The notes under the pieces are model-generated. The model saw only the letters and a list, made by a program, of their open reading frames with translations, had not been told where the DNA came from and searched no databases. This document shows, piece by piece, positions 32,244 through 39,331 of a DNA stretch of 40,065 bases (the stretch's first letter is position 1; each line of letters begins with the position of its first letter). This DNA comes from Planctomycetia bacterium. Lineage in GTDB: Bacteria > Planctomycetota > UBA1135 > GCA-002686595. Location of the stretch: contig SXKQ01000170.1 in NCBI GenBank assembly GCA_005778045.1, forward strand, positions 1-40,065. The letters run 5' to 3'. A program made the position numbers and the translations under genes.

Positions 32244-32955
32244 GCGGGCTCCGGCGCGGGCGACGGGCGCAACGCTGAAGTCGGGGTCGAGCGCAGCGCC
32301 CGACGCGAGCGGCCCGCTCGCATTCGGAGAGACGTCGCAGGCTCGAAATCCGGCCTCCAGCGCGAGACCGCGCTGCTCCGGCAGGCTCCACAACCGCCAG
32401 CGATCGGTGAACGTGTCGGGATGGCGCGCCACGAGCTCGGCGTCGCGCTCCACGCGGCGGTGCAGTACATGCTCGACGAGCGCAGTCACCGGATCCGCGC
32501 ACCGCTGTTCCCACATCGAGACGACGCGCACCTCGCCTTCGAGTAGAGCGCTAGCGATTCCACGCCCCGAGTTCGAAAGCGCTGCGCCCGCCGTGGATAT
32601 CGCCGACGAGTACGCCGACCGCAGCGAGCAGCCGCCGCCGCTCGCGCAGTTAGCCGAGCGATTATTTGCCCGCTTGCACGACGTCGAACGAGCCATCCAC
32701 AAGGGGGGCGCGATCCATCACATCCGCGCGCACCACGGAGACCTTGTCCGAGACCCTGCCGAGAGCCTCGCCCTCGAGATCGAGCGCCACCGACGCGCGG
32801 TCGCGCCACTTCCACTCGCGCGCGATCGCCGCGCTGCCCGCGAAGTCTTCCAGCAGGCTCCGCGGAGCGCCGCCGTGGTCGCGAAAAAGCAAGTCGCAGG
32901 CATCGCGCGGCGATTGGACGCAGTGCCCGTAGAGCGTTCAGCGATCCTCGGCGGC
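32205..32955 (-). pseudogene. SAM-dependent methyltransferase pseudogene with four nonsense codons
   Basis: The minus strand reads like a class I methyltransferase of the type intact at 35797-36597, but it is broken. The N-terminal part EDR-(TGA, 32938-32940)-TLYGHCVQSPRDACDLLFRDH leads to LLEDFAGSAAIAREW. Then DVVQAGK-(TAA, 32662-32664)-SLG-(TAA, 32650-32652)-LRERRRLLA follows, where relatives have N-Y-S-x-G-Y. VLVGDIHGGRSAFELGAWNR ends at TAG (32551-32553). A frameshift near 32540 continues into VSMWEQRCADPVTALVEHVL and DRWRLWSLPEQRGLALEAGF. No start codon precedes the first stop, so the 5' end is lost. The end overlaps dus by 39 bases. It appears well decayed. Confidence 0.75.
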
Positions 32956-32959
32956 TGGA

Positions 32960-33202
32960 CTAGCTCCGCAGTGCCGTCAGCATGCGCGAAATCAGCGAGC
33001 CCTTGCGAGGCGCAGCCTCGAACCGCGCGCAGTCGCCGCGCACATTGAGCTTCTCGTGGTCGCCGGGGATCTCCTGCGCCTGATGGACCGGGTCGGAGAG
33101 CTTCTGCTCCATGTTCTCCCGGTGGTAGCAGCCAGTACGGCGCTTCCACACGGTTTCACCGGGCAGCGAACGGAACCACTTGCAGTCCTGGCAGTCGACC
33201 AT
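32960..33202 (-). CDS. Small Cys-rich protein of unknown function
   Basis: An 80-residue protein from the ATG at 33202. It begins MVDCQDCKWFRSLPG, then TGCYHRENMEQ and VRGDCARFEAA, giving four Cys and a His in a C-x2-C ... C-x-H ... C layout that could hold a zinc ion or iron-sulfur cluster. I have seen short proteins of this style, with CxxCxWF and a GCYH segment, but have no function to give. Codon use looks normal. It is the only intact gene between two methyltransferase sequences; the pseudogene starts just after its stop. Confidence 0.65.
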   Translation of the reverse strand: MVDCQDCKWFRSLPGETVWKRRTGCYHRENMEQKLSDPVHQAQEIPGDHEKLNVRGDCARFEAAPRKGSLISRMLTALRS

Positions 33203-33260
33203 CGGGAGGTTGGGCCCGGGGGCCCGAGGGGGAGCACTGTCTCCCGTTCTGGTTCGCAGT

Positions 33261-34061
33261 TCAAGCCCTGCGGCGCGGTCCGCGACGTCCGGAGCCGCCC
33301 CCGCGGGGGCTGCGCCCTTCGAAACCCTTCTTGTTGGCGTCGAAATCGGGCTCCATCATCCCGGCCACGCGTCGCCGTGCCTCGTGTTCCTCCAGCGGCA
33401 GTCGCGCGGCCTCGACGCGGAAGATCTCGAGACCTTGGAAGCGCGCGACGCGCTCGCGCTGGGTGCGTCCGTCCGGCGCGTCCTCCCAAGGCCCCTTGCG
33501 GGGGCGCCACTCGAACAGCTGGCCCGCGTTCTCCTTGGCGTAGTGCGCGTACTCGGGATTGTCGGTCTGGAACACGAACAGCCCGCCTGCGCGCAGCGCG
33601 AGCCAAATCGCGAGCAGCGTGCGCGGGCTAAGCTGGCGCTTGAGGATCTTGGCGCGGTCGTAGTACGGCTGCGGGTGGTAGAGGTGCGCCTCGTCGAGCG
33701 AGCCGGGCTCCACGCGCTCGCAAATGAAGTCGCTGGCGTCGCCCCAAGCGAACTTGACGTTGGTGAGTCCACGCTGGCCGGCACGCAGGCTGCCCATGCG
33801 CACCGCCGGCGGCACGAGCTCGACCCCGAGGTGATCGGTGTCCGGTCGCGCATAGCCCGACTGGATCAGGTACAGCCCGTTGCCGCAGCCAAGATCCACC
33901 ACGCGCCGCGCCGTGCGGCCGAAGGCGGCCTCCCAGTCGAAGCGCACGCCAGGCTCTCCCAGCCCGACGCGCGTGCGGGACCAGCGCTCGCGCTCGAGCA
34001 CCGCGCCGGGACACTCGTCCGCCGGCTCGCCACCGCGCGGCGCCCCTGTATGCCTCCCCAT
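33261..34061 (-). CDS. TrmB-like SAM-dependent methyltransferase
   Basis: A 266-residue class I methyltransferase. The SAM motif is VVDLGCGNGLYLI; HLGVELVPPAV follows, then VKFAWGDASDFI and LLAIWLALRAGGLFVFQTDNPEYAHY. The order and the late TDNPEYAHYA segment resemble tRNA (guanine-N7)-methyltransferase TrmB. However, the TrmB loop DPWPKKRHHKRR, which binds substrate, is replaced by LYHPQPYYDR, so the target may differ. A basic, Arg/Gly-rich tail of about 30 residues ends the protein and could bind RNA. I start it at the ATG at 34061. It is divergent from the thioredoxin-like gene at 34217. Confidence 0.75.
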   Translation of the reverse strand: MGRHTGAPRGGEPADECPGAVLERERWSRTRVGLGEPGVRFDWEAAFGRTARRVVDLGCGNGLYLIQSGYARPDTDHLGVELVPPAVRMGSLRAGQRGLTNVKFAWGDASDFICERVEPGSLDEAHLYHPQPYYDRAKILKRQLSPRTLLAIWLALRAGGLFVFQTDNPEYAHYAKENAGQLFEWRPRKGPWEDAPDGRTQRERVARFQGLEIFRVEAARLPLEEHEARRRVAGMMEPDFDANKKGFEGRSPRGGGSGRRGPRRRA

Positions 34062-34164
34062 CGTGCCGCCAAGGGTACTCCACGGCCCGCTAGGACGGAT
34101 CGGGGACCAGTGGAAGACAGCCTCCGGCCGAGAGAAGGCTCCAACTCCCTGCTGCGCGCCTCGT

Positions 34165-34183
34165 AAGCGCAAAGGCAGCGCTT
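34165..34183. repeat. Palindromic element sharing a 13-mer with 19725-19736
   Basis: AAGCGC (34165-34170) and GCGCTT (34178-34183) flank AAAGGCA. AAAGGCAGCGCTT also occurs at about 19724-19736 within another AAGCGC/GCGCTT hairpin, with different spacing. Here it lies in the divergent spacer 34062-34216. Possible operator or small dispersed repeat. Confidence 0.4.
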
Positions 34184-34216
34184 GAACCGCCCCCGGACAG
34201 CCCGCACCCTAGCTGC

Positions 34217-35305
34217 ATGAAGCCCGCCGACCACCCCTTCGCAAAGCTCAGCCCCCTCGCGGTGCGCCTGCCCGCCCTGTGGATCCTCGGCGTGGCGCTG
34301 ATCAAGCTCGTCGCGGGCTCCCCGGCCGACATCCCGGTCTTCATCCGCGAGAATCCGCTCTCGCTCGCGCTCGGCGAGCAGCTCAACTTCCAGTTGATCG
34401 TCGCGGTCGAGCTCAGCTCCGCGCTCATCGCCCTGTTCGTGCCGCGCGTCGGCTGGTGGCTCATGAGCGCGCTGCTCACGATCTTCGTCGGCGTGCTGCT
34501 CAAGCTGATCTCCGAGGGCTCGACGAGCTGCGGCTGCTTCGGCGGTGCGATCTCGCTCTCGCCCTACGCGATGCTCGCCATCGACGGCTCCTTGTTCGCG
34601 CTCCTCCTCTTCACCCGGCCGTGGCAGGCCATCCCCGCGGCACCGCGGTCCATGCCGCACGTCGCGCTCGCTGCCATCGTCGGAACCGTGGTGCCCTTCG
34701 TGGCCCTGCCGCTGATCGACGGCGCGCGCCGCAAGCCCGCGACTCCGGCGCCGAACTCGCCTGTCACGCAACCGAGCTCGTCCGACAAGGGCGAGAGCGC
34801 GACGAGCACGCCCAAGCTCCCGCAGCTGCCGAAGACCAACACGCCGCCCGCCAACGCGCGCCCCAATTCCGCCGACGGCTTCCTCGTGCCGAGCTTCGAC
34901 GCGAGCGGCAAGTGGAAGCTGCCGGACTCCCTGCCGCGTTGGGCGCGCCTGCGTCCGCCGGAGTGGATCGGCAAGTCGATCCACGAGACCGACCTCGCGG
35001 TGTGGATGGAGACGCGCGCCTACCCCGAGGACGGCACGTGGATCCTCTACCTCGAGACCTGCTCGCACTGCGCCGACTATCTGAAGGCGCTCGAGGCCAA
35101 CTTCGCCAACGACCCGAAGCTCTACGTGTTCGTGCGCCTCGCGACGGACAAGGATGAGACGGAGCAGATCGTGAAGATCAAGCCGCCCGGCGAGCAGGCC
35201 GCGCTGCCCAAGGAAGTCATGTGGGTCGTCGGGCCGGAGCTCCCGCCGTGGGAACTCGTGCTCGAGGGCGGCATCGTGCGCTCGGCGACGCGCCACGGCG
35301 AATAG
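34217..35305 (+). CDS. MauE-like membrane protein with a thioredoxin-like C-terminal domain
   Basis: A 362-residue two-part protein. Residues about 15-175 hold about four membrane spans with a SCGCFGG motif in the middle, as in the MauE/DoxX-like family. That family is thought to serve disulfide exchange in the periplasm. A Pro/Ser/Thr-rich linker (about 175-215) follows. The C-terminal part has a C282-x2-C285 pair in LYLETCSHCADYLKALE, a thioredoxin-like redox site. The next gene encodes a lipoprotein with the same domain (WIGKSIHETDLAVWMETRAY here, WVGRSIHDTELARWIDTRKL there). Both should act on thiols outside the cytoplasm. The ATG at 34217 fits the first membrane part. Confidence 0.75.
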   Translation: MKPADHPFAKLSPLAVRLPALWILGVALIKLVAGSPADIPVFIRENPLSLALGEQLNFQLIVAVELSSALIALFVPRVGWWLMSALLTIFVGVLLKLISEGSTSCGCFGGAISLSPYAMLAIDGSLFALLLFTRPWQAIPAAPRSMPHVALAAIVGTVVPFVALPLIDGARRKPATPAPNSPVTQPSSSDKGESATSTPKLPQLPKTNTPPANARPNSADGFLVPSFDASGKWKLPDSLPRWARLRPPEWIGKSIHETDLAVWMETRAYPEDGTWILYLETCSHCADYLKALEANFANDPKLYVFVRLATDKDETEQIVKIKPPGEQAALPKEVMWVVGPELPPWELVLEGGIVRSATRHGE

Positions 35306-35306
35306 C

Positions 35307-35762
35307 GTGCGAGCACTGCGTCCCGCGCTGCTCCTGCTCGCACTCGCACCGGGCTGCGAGCCGAGCCCCGAGCAGGAACGCACCGCGCCGCGCACCGAAC
35401 ACGCCACACTGGACCCGTCGAACTGGGTCGGACGTTCGATCCACGACACCGAGCTCGCGCGCTGGATCGACACGCGCAAGCTGCCCACCGAGGCGCTGTG
35501 GGTGCTCTACCGCGTCGACTGCGACCACTGCCGCGAGCACCTGCGCGAGCTCGCGCGGGGCTTTCCGGATCGGCCGCGCGTGCTCGTGCTGCTCGCCCTG
35601 CGCGAGCGCGGCGACGAGGACCGACAGGTCGTCGATGTCCTGCCGCCCGGCGAGCAGTTCGACCTGCCCGACCACGTGCGCTGGCACGTGACCGCGCCGT
35701 GGGAGCTCGAGATCGACGAGCAAGGTGCCGTGCGTTCGGCCACCGCGCCTGCGCCGCGCTGA
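35307..35762 (+). CDS. Thioredoxin-like lipoprotein paired with the upstream gene
   Basis: A 151-residue protein that starts at a GTG one base after the upstream stop. The signal peptide ends in LALAPGC (Cys17, lipobox), so it should be lipid-anchored. The mature part is a shortened copy of the preceding C-terminal domain: WVGRSIHDTELARWIDTRKL, then VLYRVDCDHCREHLRELARGF with C72-x2-C75. Both end with a PPGEQ segment (KPPGEQAALP and LPPGEQFDLP), so a duplication is likely. The pair looks like a disulfide relay; the client is unknown. Confidence 0.75.
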   Translation: MRALRPALLLLALAPGCEPSPEQERTAPRTEHATLDPSNWVGRSIHDTELARWIDTRKLPTEALWVLYRVDCDHCREHLRELARGFPDRPRVLVLLALRERGDEDRQVVDVLPPGEQFDLPDHVRWHVTAPWELEIDEQGAVRSATAPAPR

Positions 35763-35796
35763 CCTTCAGACTGCGAGCCCGAGCAGAAGCAGCCGC

Positions 35797-36597
35797 TCAG
35801 GCCCAGGCCGCGAGGTAGGCGAGCCAGCCGGCGCAGTTCTCGCCCCGCAGGCCGCGCCGGAAGATGCCGTCCCCGTCACCCTTCTCGCCCGAGCCCTCGA
35901 AGTAGCGCTCGACCTTGGAAAAACCGGCCTCGACGAGCAGGTCGCGCAGCTCGCACAAGGTCCACAGGCGCCAGTCGTAGCGGAAGGCCTTGAGCTCGCT
36001 CCCATCGGGGAACTCGAAGCGGATGAAGCAGGTGTACTCGCCTGTGCCAGGCCAGTAGCGGTGCTGGTCCCAGACGTAGGTGAAGCCACCGCAGCGCCGG
36101 CGCTCCTCGAGTTCGGCCGGCGCGTCGAGGCCGCCATAGAGGTCGATCAGGAACAGCCCGTCCTTGGCGAGCGAGCGCCGCGCGTTCCGGAAGTACTCGA
36201 GCAGTGTCGGGCGCTCGTGAAACACCCAGTAGGAGAAGTTGAACGCGATGCGCACGTCGGGGCGCTGCGAGCCGGCCGCGCGTACGTCGAGTTGGTGCAA
36301 CTCGAGTCGCGCGAGGTCGACGCCCTTGCAGTTGTGAGCGAGCCCCCACGCGAGCGGCTCGGCATCGAGGTCGAAGCCCTCCGCCGTGTTGACGCGATGC
36401 CCGCGCACCCACTCAGCCGAGATCAGAGCAGTGCCGCAGAAGTCCTCGCGCAGGTGGCGCGGCTCGCGCCCGCGCTCGCCGCGGTAGATGCGGCGAATGA
36501 GCGCAATGTCGGTCTCCGGCGACTGCACCGCCTTCTGGTACAGCACGTACTTGTCGGCGGTCTGAGCCGAATAGCGGTGGCGGACGCGGCGCGGCAT
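35797..36597 (-). CDS. SAM-dependent methyltransferase (class I), target unknown
   Basis: A 266-residue methyltransferase from the ATG at 36597. It begins PRRVRHRYSAQTADKYVLYQKAVQSPE and has LREDFCGTALISAEW (SAM-binding start), AEGFDLDAEPLAWG, and VRIAFNFSYWVFHERPTLLEYF. LIDLYGG, then DWRLWTLCELRDLLVEAGFSKVERY ends the fold. This is an intact relative of the pseudogene at 32205-32955, with the same order of segments. The substrate is unknown. The frame is open upstream to 36789, but the conserved sequence starts at 36597. Confidence 0.88.
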   Translation of the reverse strand: MPRRVRHRYSAQTADKYVLYQKAVQSPETDIALIRRIYRGERGREPRHLREDFCGTALISAEWVRGHRVNTAEGFDLDAEPLAWGLAHNCKGVDLARLELHQLDVRAAGSQRPDVRIAFNFSYWVFHERPTLLEYFRNARRSLAKDGLFLIDLYGGLDAPAELEERRRCGGFTYVWDQHRYWPGTGEYTCFIRFEFPDGSELKAFRYDWRLWTLCELRDLLVEAGFSKVERYFEGSGEKGDGDGIFRRGLRGENCAGWLAYLAAWA

Positions 36598-36883
36598 GGA
36601 GGGAAAGCTCGAAATCGTCGTCCTGTGGGCAGAGATCCAGCGCACGGCGAGGCTCGCCGGGTCGAGATCGGAGGCTGGGAGATGCCCGGAGCCCAACCGG
36701 GGGGGGGCCGTTGGGCGAGCGCGCGGCTCGCTCCACCGGGCTCGAACGAGAGAACGCGCTCTCGCCTTGGCCGGCACGGCCCTCGTCACGAAGCGTCGCG
36801 CGCCTCGTTCGTTCGCATCGGAGCCAGCACTCGCCGCGTCGGCGCGCCACGCGGGCGCGCAAGCTCGCGACAGCGCAGCGAAA

Positions 36884-37135
36884 TCAGGCGACGGCTTCCT
36901 TGAGCGCTCGCAGGACGCGCTCGTTCGTCTTGGGGTCGCTGACCACCACGCGCACGGCGCCGTCGATGTGGCGCGGGACGCTGACGATGCCGGGGATGAG
37001 CCGGCGGGTCACCTTGCGGGCCACATCGTTGGGACGCTCCACGCGGAGCAGGATCCAGTCGCCGATGGACGGCATGGGGTGGATCCCGGGGATGGTGGCG
37101 AGCCGGGAGTAGAAACGGTCCTTCTCGTCGATCAC
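36884..37135 (-). CDS. Short protein like the C-terminal domain of HisC-type aminotransferases
   Basis: An 83-residue product if read from the GTG at 37135. KDRFYSRLATIPGIHPMPSI, GDWILLRV, ARKVTRRLIPGI and RVVVSDPKTNERVLRALKEA match the last about 80 residues of histidinol-phosphate aminotransferases and relatives. There is no PLP-binding domain in any frame upstream. It is either a stand-alone copy of this small domain or a fragment left by deletion. The frame is open to 37339, with possible TTG or GTG starts there, so the N-terminus is uncertain. AAGAGG lies 8 bases before the chosen GTG. Two palindromes lie upstream. Confidence 0.5.
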   Translation of the reverse strand: MIDEKDRFYSRLATIPGIHPMPSIGDWILLRVERPNDVARKVTRRLIPGIVSVPRHIDGAVRVVVSDPKTNERVLRALKEAVA

Positions 37136-37446
37136 GTTCGCGGCCTCTTGTCCTGCCAGGGACGGCTGCGGTTGGGGTGTCGCATCCGGGTTTTGGACGA
37201 ACGTCAAAATCAACCCGGCTGCGGCGGGACACACACTATCTGGTGTTGAAACTCGGTTCAATCGCCAGATGTGGTTCCTTCCACGATTTTTCCACAAATC
37301 CCCCACCGCCCCCCCACTCCAACCCAACCGACTCTCCACAGGAGCCTGCCGGTCTGTGGGGCCTGTTGGGAACGGGACCGGCCCCTACGAGCAGCCCGGC
37401 CCTAAGTCCCGAGCCGGGCCAGCGCCCGGCTGCGGCGCAAGAGCCC
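37136..37446. other. Gene-free region with palindromes between ptsI and the aminotransferase-like gene
   Basis: I see no gene in these 311 bases. TTTTGgACG-AA-CGTCAAAA (37191-37209) is a near-perfect palindrome. ATCTGG-TTGAA/TTCAA-CCAGAT (37238-37270) is a nested one. GCCCGGC/GCCGGGC (37394-37400, 37413-37419) is a hairpin just after the ptsI stop on the minus strand and may end that transcript. The first two lie where the promoter of the aminotransferase-like gene should be. Confidence 0.5.
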
Positions 37447-39240
37447 TCAGGAGCGCGCGTAGCCGTGCTTCCAGCCCTCGACCAGCGACAGAGTCTCGGC
37501 TTGGCAGGAACTCGACAGCAACGCATGCGCGGCGGTCTGGGCCTGGCGCAGCGGAATGCGGTCGAGCTCGTGCGCAACCGACTGCAGCTCGCTTGGCTCC
37601 GCACTCCATTCGCGCACGCCGGCGCCGACGAGAAACGGCAGGTTGTGGCGCCGCACCGCGGTCACTCCGAACACGCCGAGCGGTCGCTGCAGCTCCTCGC
37701 AAGCGTCGACGAGCGACTTCACTCCGCGCAGCACGCACGGATGCAGCGCCTCGAACCACGCGCGCAGATCGGAATTGTCGCGATCGACGCCGAGCAGGTG
37801 CTGCGTGAGAGCATCGAGATTGACCAGCACGAAGTCCGACTCGCGCGCGAGGTCCTGTGCGCCGAGCAGCGCCGCACCAAGCTCGATGATCACGCCGATC
37901 GGCAGCTTGTCCGCGAACGGAACGCCACGCTTGCGCAGCTCGAGCTTCTCCTCGAACAGGATCTCTTTCACGCGCCGCAGCTCGCCGCAGTCCGTCACGA
38001 ACGGCAACGCGATGCGCACTGGCCGACCCGCGCCCGCGCGCAGGATCGCGGCGAGCTGGCGACGCAGCACGAGCTCGCGCGAGAGCAACGCGCGCACGCC
38101 GACGCGACCGAGCGCCGGATTGGCCTCGCGTGCATCGTGCAGGAACGGCAGGCCCATGCCCGAATCCGCATGCAGCAGACGGAACGTCACCGGCGCGCCA
38201 CCGGCGGCGGCCACGACGGATGCGTAGTGCTGAGCGAGCGTCTCGTCACTCGGCGCCGCCTTGTCGACGAGGAACAGGAGTTCCGTGCGGTAGACGCCGA
38301 TGGCCTCGGCGCCAAGCGCGCGTGCAGCCTGCACTTCGGGCAGATTGCCACACGAAGCGAACAGCCGCACCTGCGTGCCGTCGGCCGTGCGCACGTCGCG
38401 CGCGCTCCAGCCATCGTCCTCGACCACGGGCGCCTCGGCGCGCGTCTCGCCGTACTGTGCGCGCACGACCTCGTCGGGATTGATGCGCGCGAAGCCCTCG
38501 CTGGCGTCGACGATGGCGAAGTCACCTTCGCGCACCGTATCGAGCAGCCCGGTCACCGCCGTGATCGTCGGAATACGCATGGAGCGCGCCAGAATCGCGG
38601 CGTGGCTGGTGAGCGCACCGGTCTCGGTCAGGATCCCGAGCACGTGCTCGCCCTGTGCATTGAACATGTCGACGATCGAGAGTTCCTTGGCCGCGAGCAC
38701 GTAGTCCTCGGGCCGCGGCGCCGCGCTCGCGCCCTCGCCCATGGGACGCTCGAGATGCCGCAGCACGCGCATGCCGACATCGCGCAGGTCGACCGCGCGC
38801 TCGCGCAGCGTCTCGTTCTGCACGAGCTTGAAGATGCGGTCGAAGTCGGCGATCACCTTGGCAATCGCGGCCTCGAGGCACAGCTGCTCGCCGAGGATCA
38901 GGTTCTCGACGTCCGAGTGGAACACCGAGTCCTTGAGGTAAGCGACGTGCACGTCGAGGATGCGCGCGTCCTCGGTCGGGACCTTGCCGGCGAGCTTCTC
39001 CTTGAGGTCGAGGAGCTGCGCGCGCGCGTCGCCGAGGGCCTTGTGAAAGCGGTTGAGCTCGCGCTCGACGGCCTCGCGCGGGATGCGCTCGAGCGAGGCG
39101 TTGTCGAGGTCGTGGTCCTTGCGGTGGATCGGACCGAGCGCGAGACCGGGGGAGACCGGCGTACCGCGCAGGACGAGGCCTCCGGCGGGGCGTTCGGGGT
39201 CATTCTCGACGGGCATCTCGCCGCTCAGAGTGTCACTCAT
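37447..39240 (-). CDS. ptsI: PTS enzyme I-like protein with altered PEP site
   Basis: Enzyme I passes phosphate from phosphoenolpyruvate to HPr. The 597-residue protein has the normal domain order. The phosphohistidine motif GALTSHAAILARS holds His213, and Arg318 and Arg354 of the PEP-binding barrel are present. But the E. coli metal and acid residues are changed: the GTNDL motif reads NLDAL (Asp455 becomes Ala477), and the catalytic Cys502 becomes Phe524 in LGVFGVTAV. The segment R-T-x-D-x-G-G-D-K is replaced by RLLHADSGM. So it may not use PEP itself, although it may still be phosphorylated by others. No HPr gene is in the window. Confidence 0.88.
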   Translation of the reverse strand: MSDTLSGEMPVENDPERPAGGLVLRGTPVSPGLALGPIHRKDHDLDNASLERIPREAVERELNRFHKALGDARAQLLDLKEKLAGKVPTEDARILDVHVAYLKDSVFHSDVENLILGEQLCLEAAIAKVIADFDRIFKLVQNETLRERAVDLRDVGMRVLRHLERPMGEGASAAPRPEDYVLAAKELSIVDMFNAQGEHVLGILTETGALTSHAAILARSMRIPTITAVTGLLDTVREGDFAIVDASEGFARINPDEVVRAQYGETRAEAPVVEDDGWSARDVRTADGTQVRLFASCGNLPEVQAARALGAEAIGVYRTELLFLVDKAAPSDETLAQHYASVVAAAGGAPVTFRLLHADSGMGLPFLHDAREANPALGRVGVRALLSRELVLRRQLAAILRAGAGRPVRIALPFVTDCGELRRVKEILFEEKLELRKRGVPFADKLPIGVIIELGAALLGAQDLARESDFVLVNLDALTQHLLGVDRDNSDLRAWFEALHPCVLRGVKSLVDACEELQRPLGVFGVTAVRRHNLPFLVGAGVREWSAEPSELQSVAHELDRIPLRQAQTAAHALLSSSCQAETLSLVEGWKHGYARS

Positions 39241-39331
39241 GGTTCAGAGATCGTACGGAACGGCGGTTTTCGATAAAGAGCGAGCGACGACCGCTCGCAC
39301 AGGTCGCAAGATGACGGCCCACGAGGATTCC

